Assembly (NCBI GenBank): GCA_022710205.1
Contig: JAKLHJ010000001.1
Span: forward strand, 1-28,619
Source: Patescibacteria group bacterium
Lineage (GTDB): Bacteria; Patescibacteriota; Minisyncoccia; Phycocordibacterales; UBA12445
Direction of reading: 5' to 3'
DNA: 28,619 nt
Under the pieces are notes generated by a model. The model saw only the letters and a program-made list of their open reading frames with translations. It made no database searches and was not told the DNA's origin. Of the stretch, positions 22,055 through 28,567 are shown piece by piece; position 1 is the first letter of the stretch; each line of letters begins with the position of its first letter. The position numbers and the translations under genes are program-made.

Positions 22055-22092
22055 TAAAAATATCAAAGAACCTAAAGACCTATCTTTAGGTT
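22055..22092 (-). terminator. Terminator of alaS
   Basis: Minus strand AACCTAAAGA-TAGG-TCTTTAGGTT, a perfect 10-bp stem, followed by CTTTGATATTTTT. It begins 22 bases past the alaS stop. Confidence 0.75.
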
Positions 22093-22113
22093 ATCTTATT
22101 ACCGGAAAAAAAT

Positions 22114-23997
22114 CTACTCCAGGACGGCCTTTATCCTTCTTACGCCGGCCGCAACAGCCTCTTCTTTGGCAATCTTAAAGTGGTCCAATTCGCTCGTGTT
22201 CTTTACGTGAGGACCTCCGCAGATCTCTTTGCTAAAATAATTATTTTTTTCGCCGATGGTATATACGGTCACGACATCCGGATATTTTTCACCGAAGATG
22301 CCCGTCGCTCCTTCTTCGCGAGCCTTATCCAAAGGCATCTCTTCCACACTTACAGGGAGCGCTTCCTTTATCTTCTGATTTACCAGGTCTTCTACTTTCT
22401 TTTTTTCTTCATCGGTCACTTTAGCGGGATTTGGGAAATCAAAACGAAGTCGCTCTACTGTTATATTGCTCCCCTTCTGATACACATGTTCTCCCAAAAC
22501 TTTTTTGAGCGCCGCATTCAAAAGGTGTGTAGCGGTATGATACTTTGTCTCAATTTCAGAAAGCCCGCCTAGTCCCCCTTTGAACTTCTTCTCTGAGCCG
22601 GCGCGCGACAATTCCTGATGTTTTCTAAACTCTTCCTCAAAACCTTTTTTATCAACTTTTACCCCTTTCTCTTTAGCTAATTCAGCTGTTATCTCAAACG
22701 GAAATCCGTGTGAAGAAAATAGCACGAACGCATCAGCACCGGAGATATCCTTCTTGCTTATTTTTTCGAACATCTTCATACCCGAAGCCAGAGTCTCCCT
22801 AAATCTTGTCTCCTCTTTCTGTATCTCGGAAGCGATTGCAATCAGGTTTGTATTTATATTGTCATAAACCCCCTTATATTTTTCGGCAACAAGCGAAGCA
22901 AAAGTAGCCAAAGCCCCCTCTTTCATTCCGAGCTTGTCTGCGTGTCTCACTGCGCGCCTCAAAAATCTTCGCAAAATATATCCCCTCTCAGAGTTTGACG
23001 GAACAACGCCGTCTGCAATCATCATAACCGAAGAACGAACATGGTCCGCCACAATTCTCATAGAAACCTTGTCGGCTCCTTCATAATTTTTGCAGGAAAC
23101 AATCTTAATGGCCTGAATAATGTCAAAAATAAGATCTATCTCAAAAATATCAGGATTATCATTAGAAGCGGCAACAATTCTTTCAAGTCCGCCTCCAAAA
23201 TCAACGTTTATCTGTGGAAGTTTTTTAAATGAGCCGCCCGCCTGTCCGGTAGGCGGGTCATCCTGTTTTTGGAATTCCATAAAGACGGAATTTCCTATTT
23301 CCATGAAGCGACCACAATCACAATTTGGATGACAATACTTTCCAAATTTTGGATTGTGCTCTATGTGTATAAATTCATAAAATATCTCAGAATCAGGGCC
23401 GCCGGGCTCACCCACAGGCATATTCATTGGAACGCCGGACCTACTCCACCAGTTCTTTTTGGCTCCATAATAGAAAATTCTTCCTCCTTGCATGCCGAGC
23501 TCACCGCCCCTCTCCTCGGTAATAAGCTCAACGTCTTTAGCATCTATTCCTTTTTTCTTAAAAAGCTCCTTCCATATCTTGACCGACTCCTCGTCTCTCT
23601 CGACTCCGGCGTCTTTGTCTCCGGCAAATACGGTCACATATAGTTTGTTCGGGTCTATTCCAACCTCATCCGTCAAAAACTCAAATACCCACGGCAGTTG
23701 TTCCTTTTTGAAATAATCTCCAAGAGACCAATTCCCCAACATTTCAAAAAAAGTTGTGTGTCTGTTGTCCCCAACATCGTCTATGTCTTCGGCCCTGAAT
23801 GATTTTTGAGAGTTTGCGAGCCGAACACCCATCGGATGTTTCTCTCCGAGAAGATAAGGCACTAGAGGCTGCATTCCTGAACTCGTAAAAAGCGTTGTCG
23901 GGTCATTTTCAGGCACCAAAGAAGCCGACGCGATAATCGCATGTTCCTTTTTTCTATAAAACTCTAAAAATTTTGCCCGAACTTCTTTTGATGTCAT
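22114..23997 (-). CDS. alaS: Alanine--tRNA ligase, short form
   Basis: 627 residues; E. coli AlaS has 876. The class II catalytic core is complete: FTSSGMQPLVPYLLGEKHP, RLANSQKSFRAEDIDDVGDNRHTTFFEMLGNWSLGDYFK and GGGLERIVAA. The tRNA-recognition domain follows. The editing domain keeps its metal ligands HTATH (in the last third) and CGGPH near the end. The protein then stops, lacking the C-Ala/DHHA1 domain that normally aids tRNA binding and dimerisation. An extra segment DPPTGQAGGS (about 246-255) comes from an inserted palindrome. The ATG has no Shine-Dalgarno site. tRNA-Ala lies 26 bases upstream on the same strand, so enzyme and substrate are probably made from one transcript. Confidence 0.95.
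   Translation of the reverse strand: MTSKEVRAKFLEFYRKKEHAIIASASLVPENDPTTLFTSSGMQPLVPYLLGEKHPMGVRLANSQKSFRAEDIDDVGDNRHTTFFEMLGNWSLGDYFKKEQLPWVFEFLTDEVGIDPNKLYVTVFAGDKDAGVERDEESVKIWKELFKKKGIDAKDVELITEERGGELGMQGGRIFYYGAKKNWWSRSGVPMNMPVGEPGGPDSEIFYEFIHIEHNPKFGKYCHPNCDCGRFMEIGNSVFMEFQKQDDPPTGQAGGSFKKLPQINVDFGGGLERIVAASNDNPDIFEIDLIFDIIQAIKIVSCKNYEGADKVSMRIVADHVRSSVMMIADGVVPSNSERGYILRRFLRRAVRHADKLGMKEGALATFASLVAEKYKGVYDNINTNLIAIASEIQKEETRFRETLASGMKMFEKISKKDISGADAFVLFSSHGFPFEITAELAKEKGVKVDKKGFEEEFRKHQELSRAGSEKKFKGGLGGLSEIETKYHTATHLLNAALKKVLGEHVYQKGSNITVERLRFDFPNPAKVTDEEKKKVEDLVNQKIKEALPVSVEEMPLDKAREEGATGIFGEKYPDVVTVYTIGEKNNYFSKEICGGPHVKNTSELDHFKIAKEEAVAAGVRRIKAVLE
23237..23257. repeat. Palindrome inserted in frame in alaS
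   Basis: CCCGCCT-GTCCGGT-AGGCGGG. It encodes the extra residues PPTGQAGG, which interrupt the conserved segment between MEFQKQ and FKKLPQINVDFGGGLER. The frame is kept. Confidence 0.8.
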
Positions 23998-24023
23998 AAA
24001 ATTAAATTTAACGCACTACGGGG

Positions 24024-24094
24024 TGGACCTAGGCGGAATCGAACCGCCGCCTGTACAATGCGAATGTACCGTTTTACCACTAAACTATAGGCCC
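24024..24094 (-). tRNA. tRNA-Ala (anticodon CGC)
   Basis: 71 bases: acceptor GGGCCTA/TAGGTCC with the G3-U70 wobble pair that marks tRNA-Ala, D-stem GTTT/AAAC, anticodon stem GTACA/TGTAC with loop TTCGCAT (CGC), T-stem GGCGG/CCGCC, and discriminator A73. CCA is not encoded. The flanks CTAC and GTAG can pair beyond the acceptor stem. A possible promoter, TTGCGA-17-TAAAGT, lies upstream. It sits 26 bases before alaS. Confidence 0.93.
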
Positions 24095-24157
24095 GTAGAC
24101 CGACAATACACTTTACTATTTATTTACCACCGTCGCAAGAGAAAAAATACCTTATTT

Positions 24158-24244
24158 TTTGACCCCGTAGTGAATTTTGGCAACGGGCCATTGAAAATGG
24201 CCCACGCGCCATAGCGCATTGCCAAAATCTACTACAGGGTTGAC
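24158..24244. repeat. Family B inverted-repeat element, copy 2 (87 bp)
   Basis: Left arm TTTGACCCCGTAGTGAATTT then TGGC, right arm GCCAAAATCTAC then TACAGGGTTGAC. A perfect internal hairpin GGGCCATT-GAA-AATGGCCC lies in the middle, with the shared CGCGC and TTGC blocks of copy 1. It lies between tRNA-Ala (minus) and the first protease gene (plus). A related half-end, CACTACGGGGTGG, is at 24014-24026 next to the tRNA. Confidence 0.7.
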
Positions 24245-24298
24245 GCCTACGACAATTATAGTATCTGGTATTGTTGCGCTTTGCTGCTTCTTATTGCG

Positions 24299-24307
24299 TG
24301 ATACAAT
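24299..24307 (+). promoter_or_regulatory. Extended -10 promoter of the first protease gene
   Basis: TGATACAAT, a TG-n-TACAAT box. The leader of about 47 bases ends with AAAGGAGGA (24344-24352) at a good distance from the ATG at 24361. Confidence 0.45.
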
Positions 24308-24360
24308 TATATTGAGGTTATTGTCCCTTGAAAAATCTATAAGAAAGGAGGAAGTTTACC

Positions 24361-25350
24361 ATGAAGAAGATTCCCCTCATTGCCCAAATTGTTCCGTTTC
24401 TTCTCGTTCCTATTATTTGCACTCTGATTCTCATGTTCACTTTTTGCGCCCACATGACCGGTGACCAGATTTTTGGCTTTGCCAACAATGGCGCCTGGGT
24501 CTACGGGCGTTGTCATAATTCCGTTGGCCAAGTTTTTGCGGTTCACACGATTCGCTTCAAAAACCCGGTCGTTCAAGCCGTTATGCAAATATTTTTAGGG
24601 GTCCCGCAAGTGACCATCTACGGGTCCGGTTTCTACTTCGACAAAGACTACCCCTATGCGGCCACTAATAGCCACGTCGTCGCCGCTCCCAAAATGGAAT
24701 CGGAGACTTTCGCAAGAATAATGACGGGTATGCGGAAGGGCTACCGCGTCTATACCGACAATAGCTGCACAAAAGCGGTTGTTGGCGGCCAAATTATTGA
24801 AGTGGAGAAGGACGCCACACAGATCCCTATTCCCAAAGTCGAAGGCGACTCGGAATATGATATCGTCTCGGAATATTTTTTTATTATGGGCGACCATAAA
24901 AAATATCCTTGCAGTGTGATATCTAATTTCCCCGATAAAGATATGGCCATTCTCAAGGTCCTGACTGACCACTGGCTCCCCCTCCCGATTGCAAATCCCG
25001 ACGAAGCTAGGGTCGGCGAACAAGTCTACGCGATCGGTTCTCCGCTCGCCGTCCTCTTCAATTCTTTCTCTGACGGTGTCATCAGCGGGAAAGACCGGGA
25101 CATTTCCGCACTCACCAGCCCTCTTAGATATTCCGCTTCCGGTTTCAACACGTGGATCCAGATTACCGCCCACGTTAACCCCGGTAATTCCGGCGGACCG
25201 CTCGTTAATCGGAGAGGCGAAGTCATCGGAATTAATACCCTTAGCTACAATTATCTGACGAGCATTAGCGGCATATATATGGCCAACCGCATCGACCTTC
25301 TCAAGGTCCCTGAATTTTGGCTTAAGAAGGCCCCCGAAGAAAAGAAATAG
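24361..25350 (+). CDS. Membrane-anchored trypsin-like serine protease (HtrA-type catalytic domain)
   Basis: 329 residues. The N-terminal hydrophobic segment (about 7-30) acts as signal anchor. The S1C-type triad is complete: His105 in YAATNSHVVAA, Asp194 in FPDKDMAILKV and Ser277 in VNPGNSGGPLVNRRGEVIGINT. The oxyanion region and VYAIGSPLA are also typical of HtrA/Deg. There is no PDZ domain, unlike classic HtrA, so substrate choice and control must differ. An insertion of about 60 residues lies between His and Asp. It probably acts outside the membrane on misfolded or foreign proteins. Strong AAGGAGG ribosome site, own promoter and terminator. It is a paralogue of the next gene. Confidence 0.88.
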   Translation: MKKIPLIAQIVPFLLVPIICTLILMFTFCAHMTGDQIFGFANNGAWVYGRCHNSVGQVFAVHTIRFKNPVVQAVMQIFLGVPQVTIYGSGFYFDKDYPYAATNSHVVAAPKMESETFARIMTGMRKGYRVYTDNSCTKAVVGGQIIEVEKDATQIPIPKVEGDSEYDIVSEYFFIMGDHKKYPCSVISNFPDKDMAILKVLTDHWLPLPIANPDEARVGEQVYAIGSPLAVLFNSFSDGVISGKDRDISALTSPLRYSASGFNTWIQITAHVNPGNSGGPLVNRRGEVIGINTLSYNYLTSISGIYMANRIDLLKVPEFWLKKAPEEKK

Positions 25351-25370
25351 AGTAAAAACTTCATCCTTGT

Positions 25371-25400
25371 GCCCCACAACACGCTTGTGGGGCTTTTTTA
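25371..25400 (+). terminator. Terminator between the two protease genes
   Basis: GCCCCACAA-CACG-CTTGTGGGGC followed by TTTTTTATTT. The strong stem shows that the two paralogues are separate transcripts. Confidence 0.9.
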
Positions 25401-25409
25401 TTTACAGCC

Positions 25410-25440
25410 TTGTTAAAGAAACAGGGCATGCTACTATAAA
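25410..25440 (+). promoter_or_regulatory. Predicted promoter of the second protease gene
   Basis: TTGTTA (25410-25415) with TACTAT (25432-25437, spacing 16) or the overlapping TATAAA (25435-25440, spacing 19). Confidence 0.35.
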
Positions 25441-25491
25441 TAAGGGCGCGTTGTCCTTTTACAAAATAATACTAAAGAAGGAGGAATTTTT

Positions 25492-26391
25492 GTGAAAAGA
25501 AAAGATGTTATTTTGTTTTTGATTATTTGGCTTATTGCTACTTGTCTCCTTACGGCTGTCGTTATTCGCGATTCTTCCGTGACCTCGCCTTACAACAAGC
25601 ATGAGCTTACTCGCAGAGAGATCTATCTGGAATGCAAAAAGTCGGTGGGGCTTCTCGACGTTACTCATCGCGCTTATTTTGGCGACCCGAGGGCGCAAAT
25701 ATTTTTTGCTCTTTTCCCGGTCGATTTAGACTATGGTGGAAGCGGAACCGCTTGGTTCTTTGACAAAGACCGACCCTATATCCTCACGAACGCGCACGTT
25801 GTAAATTGCCCGAACCCGATAGCATTATTTTTGTCCGTCTGGAGTAAGTTGCCCGAGACACATAAAAATTTTCTGAAAAAACTCGGGACCATCAAGATGG
25901 CCGTAGAAAGCACTTATGTCTTCATTGACCACGACGGCAAGAAATATTCATGCAAGATCATCGCCAACCTCGACAAGCTGAACAATGTCGATTTGGCCGT
26001 TCTCTCCGTGGATATTAAGAAATGGAAGCCGCTCCCCATAGGAAATCCGGACAGTATTAAGGTCTGTGATGTCGTCTATGTGATGGGGTCGCCTCTGGGC
26101 TATGTTAATACTTTTAATATGGGCTACGTCTCTGCAATCAATCGAAAGATCGGCTACAAAAGTAAGAAGGCACGTTGGACTCTTCATGACGCGCACATCA
26201 ACCCCGGAAATTCCGGCGGACCGATGCTGAATAAATACTGCGAGGTTGTCGGAGTTAATACACTGGTCCCGACCGGCACCAGCGGCATGTCTCACGCCTT
26301 GAACATCGACATTCTTCCTCCTCTCTATTTCCTGGTTCGGGACAGAACCGACGAGAAATATTTTTGCAGGCCTCCCGAAAACAAGAAATAG
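25492..26391 (+). CDS. Membrane-anchored trypsin-like serine protease, paralogue
   Basis: 299 residues, starting with GTG behind AAGGAGG (spacing 7). Signal anchor at about 5-26. Triad: His102 in ILTNAHVVNC, Asp167 in NNVDLAVLSV and Ser241 in INPGNSGGPMLNKYCEVVGVNT. MGSPLGYVNTFNMGYVSAI is the usual loop before the oxyanion hole. There is no PDZ domain. Cys residues at 106, 154, 192 and 250 could form disulfides. It shares domain layout and a similar tail (ENKK / EEKK) with the upstream protease, so the pair arose by duplication, but the two have diverged strongly outside the catalytic motifs. It ends with its own terminator. Confidence 0.88.
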   Translation: MKRKDVILFLIIWLIATCLLTAVVIRDSSVTSPYNKHELTRREIYLECKKSVGLLDVTHRAYFGDPRAQIFFALFPVDLDYGGSGTAWFFDKDRPYILTNAHVVNCPNPIALFLSVWSKLPETHKNFLKKLGTIKMAVESTYVFIDHDGKKYSCKIIANLDKLNNVDLAVLSVDIKKWKPLPIGNPDSIKVCDVVYVMGSPLGYVNTFNMGYVSAINRKIGYKSKKARWTLHDAHINPGNSGGPMLNKYCEVVGVNTLVPTGTSGMSHALNIDILPPLYFLVRDRTDEKYFCRPPENKK

Positions 26392-26404
26392 AACCATTCA
26401 CACC

Positions 26405-26432
26405 CTCCACGAGATTTTCGTGGAGTTTTTTT
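26405..26432 (+). terminator. Terminator of the second protease gene
   Basis: CTCCACGA-GATTT-TCGTGGAG followed by TTTTTTT, 14 bases past the stop. Confidence 0.9.
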
Positions 26433-26552
26433 ACCCCGTAGGAAGTTTTTAGAAAAAACAAAAAACTACCTTATGAGTAGCCGTAGGCGCTTCCGAGAAA
26501 TATCGTCCAAAATTCATATAAAAACCTATTTGAACTTTCCTACTGGGGTCAT
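26430..26552. repeat. Family B-like element with ACCCCGTAGGAA ends (123 bp)
   Basis: Left TTTTACCCCGTAGGAAGTTT, right (other strand) TATGACCCCAGTAGGAAAGT. The ends resemble family B (ACCCCGTAGTGAA), but the interior is different and AT-rich. The right end contains the uvrC stop codon (TGA at 26551-26549). With the element at 24158 it brackets the two protease genes. Confidence 0.6.
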
Positions 26553-27778
26553 ATTATTTTGCGAATTTTTTTGTGATAAGACACAGCAAATCTGTGCGCT
26601 TCACTATTGGCGATAAGAATTTCTCTTTCATATTTACCGTAAATTTCGCGCTTGCCCAGTATTTTCTTTGGACGATGATATTCATCTTTTGTAACAGCAA
26701 CCACGGGTATATTGAGTCTCAGGCCCTCTAGTATCCTTTCTGCGGCATTCTTTTGGGCAACCGCCCCATCTACCACTATAAGATCCGGAAGCCTCCACTC
26801 TTCGTGGAAAAAGCGCCTATCCAGTATCTGTTTAAGATCGTTTGTGTCTCCAGCCAATTTTGTAGGGTCTTTTATTTTAAATTTTCTATAATCAGAGCGT
26901 TTAATTTCTCCATTTTCCAAGACGGTCATTACTCCAATCCTGTTTATACCACCCATATGAGAAACATCGTAAGCCTCTATTCTGAAAACATCTCTATTGG
27001 TTGATTCGTCTCCGAGCCCCTCCTTGTTTTTTATTAAAGCAACGTCTTCTATGTGCTTAAGGCCAAATATTTGCTTTTTAATCTCGTTCGCTTTTTCAAA
27101 TTCGTGGACATTGGCGTATGAGTGCATCATTCTTTCGAGGGAATTAAGAATTTTTGTCTTCTTGCCCTCAAAAAATAATTTTATGTTCTTAATATTTCTC
27201 GCATAATCTGCTTTAGTCACCCGGCCCTCGCAAACACCCGGACACAAACCTATTTGTGCTTCAAAACAAGCCTTACCTAGTCCAGGCAGGCCTGCCTGCG
27301 CAGGCAGGCATTTCTCTCTAAATGGAAATATTTTTCTTATTATTTTTATTGCCTCTTTCAATTCTCCTCCGTGCGGAAACGGGCCGAATATTTCAGAAAA
27401 ATTTTTTCTATCTTCGGCGAACAGATCTCTGCCCCTCATGGTCTTAATACGCGGATAGTCTTCAGAGGTGACCACGACATAAAAATAACTCTTATCATCC
27501 TTCTCGCGAATGTTGTATTTAGGCTGATGCTTTTTTATGAGCGTAGATTCTAAAATAAGCGCCTCGAGCACAGAATCAGTTTTTTTAACCGAAATGCCGT
27601 CAGCTTGCTCTACCATGTTTACAATAGCCTGTCCCCTGGTTTCTATAACCCCACGCGAAAAATAGCTCCTAACGCGGTCGCGCAAAGAGGTCGCTTTTCC
27701 TATATATATGATGCTTCTCCCCTTTTTAAACATATAAACACCGGGAGAATCAGGCAGTTTGATAGCTAATTTTTCCAT
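26549..27778 (-). CDS. uvrC: UvrABC system protein C, short form
   Basis: 409 residues; full-length UvrC is about 600. N-terminal GIY-YIG domain for the 3' cut: SPGVYMFKKGRSIIYIGKATSLRDRVRSYF (about 11-40). Then the Cys-rich segment around CLPAQAG and GLCPGVC, a UvrB-binding UVR motif (about 210-245, HSYANVHEFEKANEIKKQI), and the RNase H-like domain for the 5' cut (EAYDVSHMGGINRIGVMTV, DLIVVDGAVAQ, ANSEAHRFAVSYHKKIRK). The C-terminal tandem helix-hairpin-helix is absent. The residues LPAQAGLPG (about 157-165) come from an inserted palindrome. The stop codon lies in a repeat element. Known role: incision in nucleotide-excision repair with UvrA and UvrB. Confidence 0.94.
   Translation of the reverse strand: MEKLAIKLPDSPGVYMFKKGRSIIYIGKATSLRDRVRSYFSRGVIETRGQAIVNMVEQADGISVKKTDSVLEALILESTLIKKHQPKYNIREKDDKSYFYVVVTSEDYPRIKTMRGRDLFAEDRKNFSEIFGPFPHGGELKEAIKIIRKIFPFREKCLPAQAGLPGLGKACFEAQIGLCPGVCEGRVTKADYARNIKNIKLFFEGKKTKILNSLERMMHSYANVHEFEKANEIKKQIFGLKHIEDVALIKNKEGLGDESTNRDVFRIEAYDVSHMGGINRIGVMTVLENGEIKRSDYRKFKIKDPTKLAGDTNDLKQILDRRFFHEEWRLPDLIVVDGAVAQKNAAERILEGLRLNIPVVAVTKDEYHRPKKILGKREIYGKYEREILIANSEAHRFAVSYHKKIRKII
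27283..27309. repeat. Palindrome inserted in frame in uvrC
   Basis: A perfect 20-base palindrome GCCTGCCTGC-GCAGGCAGGC at 27290-27309, preceded by CAGGCAG, so that two overlapping palindromes exist. It encodes PAQAGLPG and keeps the frame. Confidence 0.85.
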
Positions 27779-27794
27779 TTGACTTTATTTATCC

Positions 27795-27823
27795 ATTATG
27801 CTATAATTGAAAGAGAAAGTAAA
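27795..27823 (-). promoter_or_regulatory. Predicted promoter of uvrC, -35 in a repeat end
   Basis: Minus strand TTTACT (27823-27818), 17 bases, CATAAT (27800-27795). The expected leader is under ten bases, without a Shine-Dalgarno site. The -35 overlaps the left end of the element at 27820. Confidence 0.45.
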
Positions 27824-27930
27824 CCCTCCAAAATTTTATACCATAAAGATATATAGACACTGAACCATCTGGAAAGGTAAATAAAACGACCCAAATATAT
27901 CTCTAGTACTAAAAAATTTAGGCGGGTAAA
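27820..27930. repeat. Family A inverted-repeat element, copy 3 (111 bp)
   Basis: Ends TAAACCCTCCAAAATTTT and, on the other strand, TTTACCCGCCTAAATTTT. The interior is AT-rich and non-coding. As at 12136, it lies between a minus-strand housekeeping gene on the CCCTCC side and a plus-strand orphan gene on the GGCGGG side. Confidence 0.7.
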
Positions 27931-27971
27931 GGTTCCTAAACAATCAGTAAGTTAAGAAAGGGGTACCAAAA

Positions 27972-28523
27972 ATGCAGAAATTCACGATTACCGTCCTCCT
28001 CGTCTCGATCCTCACCTTCTGCCTCGCCACGCCGGTCTACGCCGGAGGATTCTTCAACAGGAAAACGTTCCAGACCATCGGCCTCGCCGTCGTCGTCGAG
28101 CGCATCGCGGAATCCGAACAGAACCGCAATCGTCGCCACGACGTGGCGAACCGCAACTCGAACGACCTGAAGCGGAACCGCGCCGAGATCGAGATGAAGA
28201 AGGAACGCGACCAGTATGCAAGGGACAAGCAGATGGCGGACCTTCGCTTCAAGCAGGAGCTCGAGCGGGAACGCGAACTGCAGAAGGAAGAACGACTCCA
28301 CCCTGCGAGCCGCTACGGCGACGAGGGGTGCGAACTCGACGACGAATTCGGTGTCATCATCCTGTGCGATCCCAAAGGTCGCTACAAGGTGGACGAATAC
28401 GACGAAATCTTCACCTCCGCGAAAGCAGTCAAGCAATATGTGAAGAGCCTCTTCCCCGACAGGAAGGTCGCCATGTTCTGGCAAAAGGTGGCCGACCTGG
28501 AGACCCCCCTCAACACTTACTAG
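27972..28523 (+). CDS. Secreted charged coiled-coil protein, GC-rich, unknown
   Basis: 183 residues, not recognised. Signal peptide of about 24 residues (ITVLLVSILTFCLATPVYA-GG, with an AxA-type cleavage site). Residues about 45-115 are an uninterrupted charged helix rich in Arg, Glu, Lys and Gln (EIEMKKERDQYARDKQMADL, then RFKQELERERELQKEERL), likely a coiled coil. A C-terminal globular part contains two Cys (GCELDDEFGVIILC) that could pair. Codons are strongly C/G-ended, clearly unlike the neighbouring uvrC. Ribosome site AAAGGGG. It is a single-gene unit with a perfect terminator. An extracellular structural or adhesion role is possible but unproven. Confidence 0.7.
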   Translation: MQKFTITVLLVSILTFCLATPVYAGGFFNRKTFQTIGLAVVVERIAESEQNRNRRHDVANRNSNDLKRNRAEIEMKKERDQYARDKQMADLRFKQELERERELQKEERLHPASRYGDEGCELDDEFGVIILCDPKGRYKVDEYDEIFTSAKAVKQYVKSLFPDRKVAMFWQKVADLETPLNTY

Positions 28524-28536
28524 ATTACGAAGCCCC

Positions 28537-28567
28537 GGGGCGATACTGAAAAGTATCGCCCCTTTTT
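28537..28567 (+). terminator. GAAA-loop terminator of the 27972 gene
   Basis: GGGGCGATACT-GAAA-AGTATCGCCCC followed by TTTTT: an 11-bp perfect stem with a stable GNRA loop. Past it (28568-28619) only CCCCGCCCGG and ACTACCCCGTTT are seen, the latter possibly the edge of another family B element. Confidence 0.95.

Noticed and set aside
18514..24244. CRISPR array
   Set aside because: Repeats are few, far apart and palindromic with their own interiors; there is no regular spacer pattern.
24095..24360. A T-box leader for alaS
   Set aside because: alaS is preceded by tRNA-Ala at 26 bases, leaving no room for a T-box; no T-box consensus was seen.
24361..25377. Long minus-strand open frame opposite the first protease gene (24595-25377)
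   Set aside because: It is antisense to a protein with a complete catalytic triad and shows no domain of its own.
27936..28484. Minus-strand open frame of 182 codons opposite the secreted coiled-coil gene
   Set aside because: Long antisense frames are expected in GC-rich coding sequence; the plus strand has the signal peptide, ribosome site and terminator.
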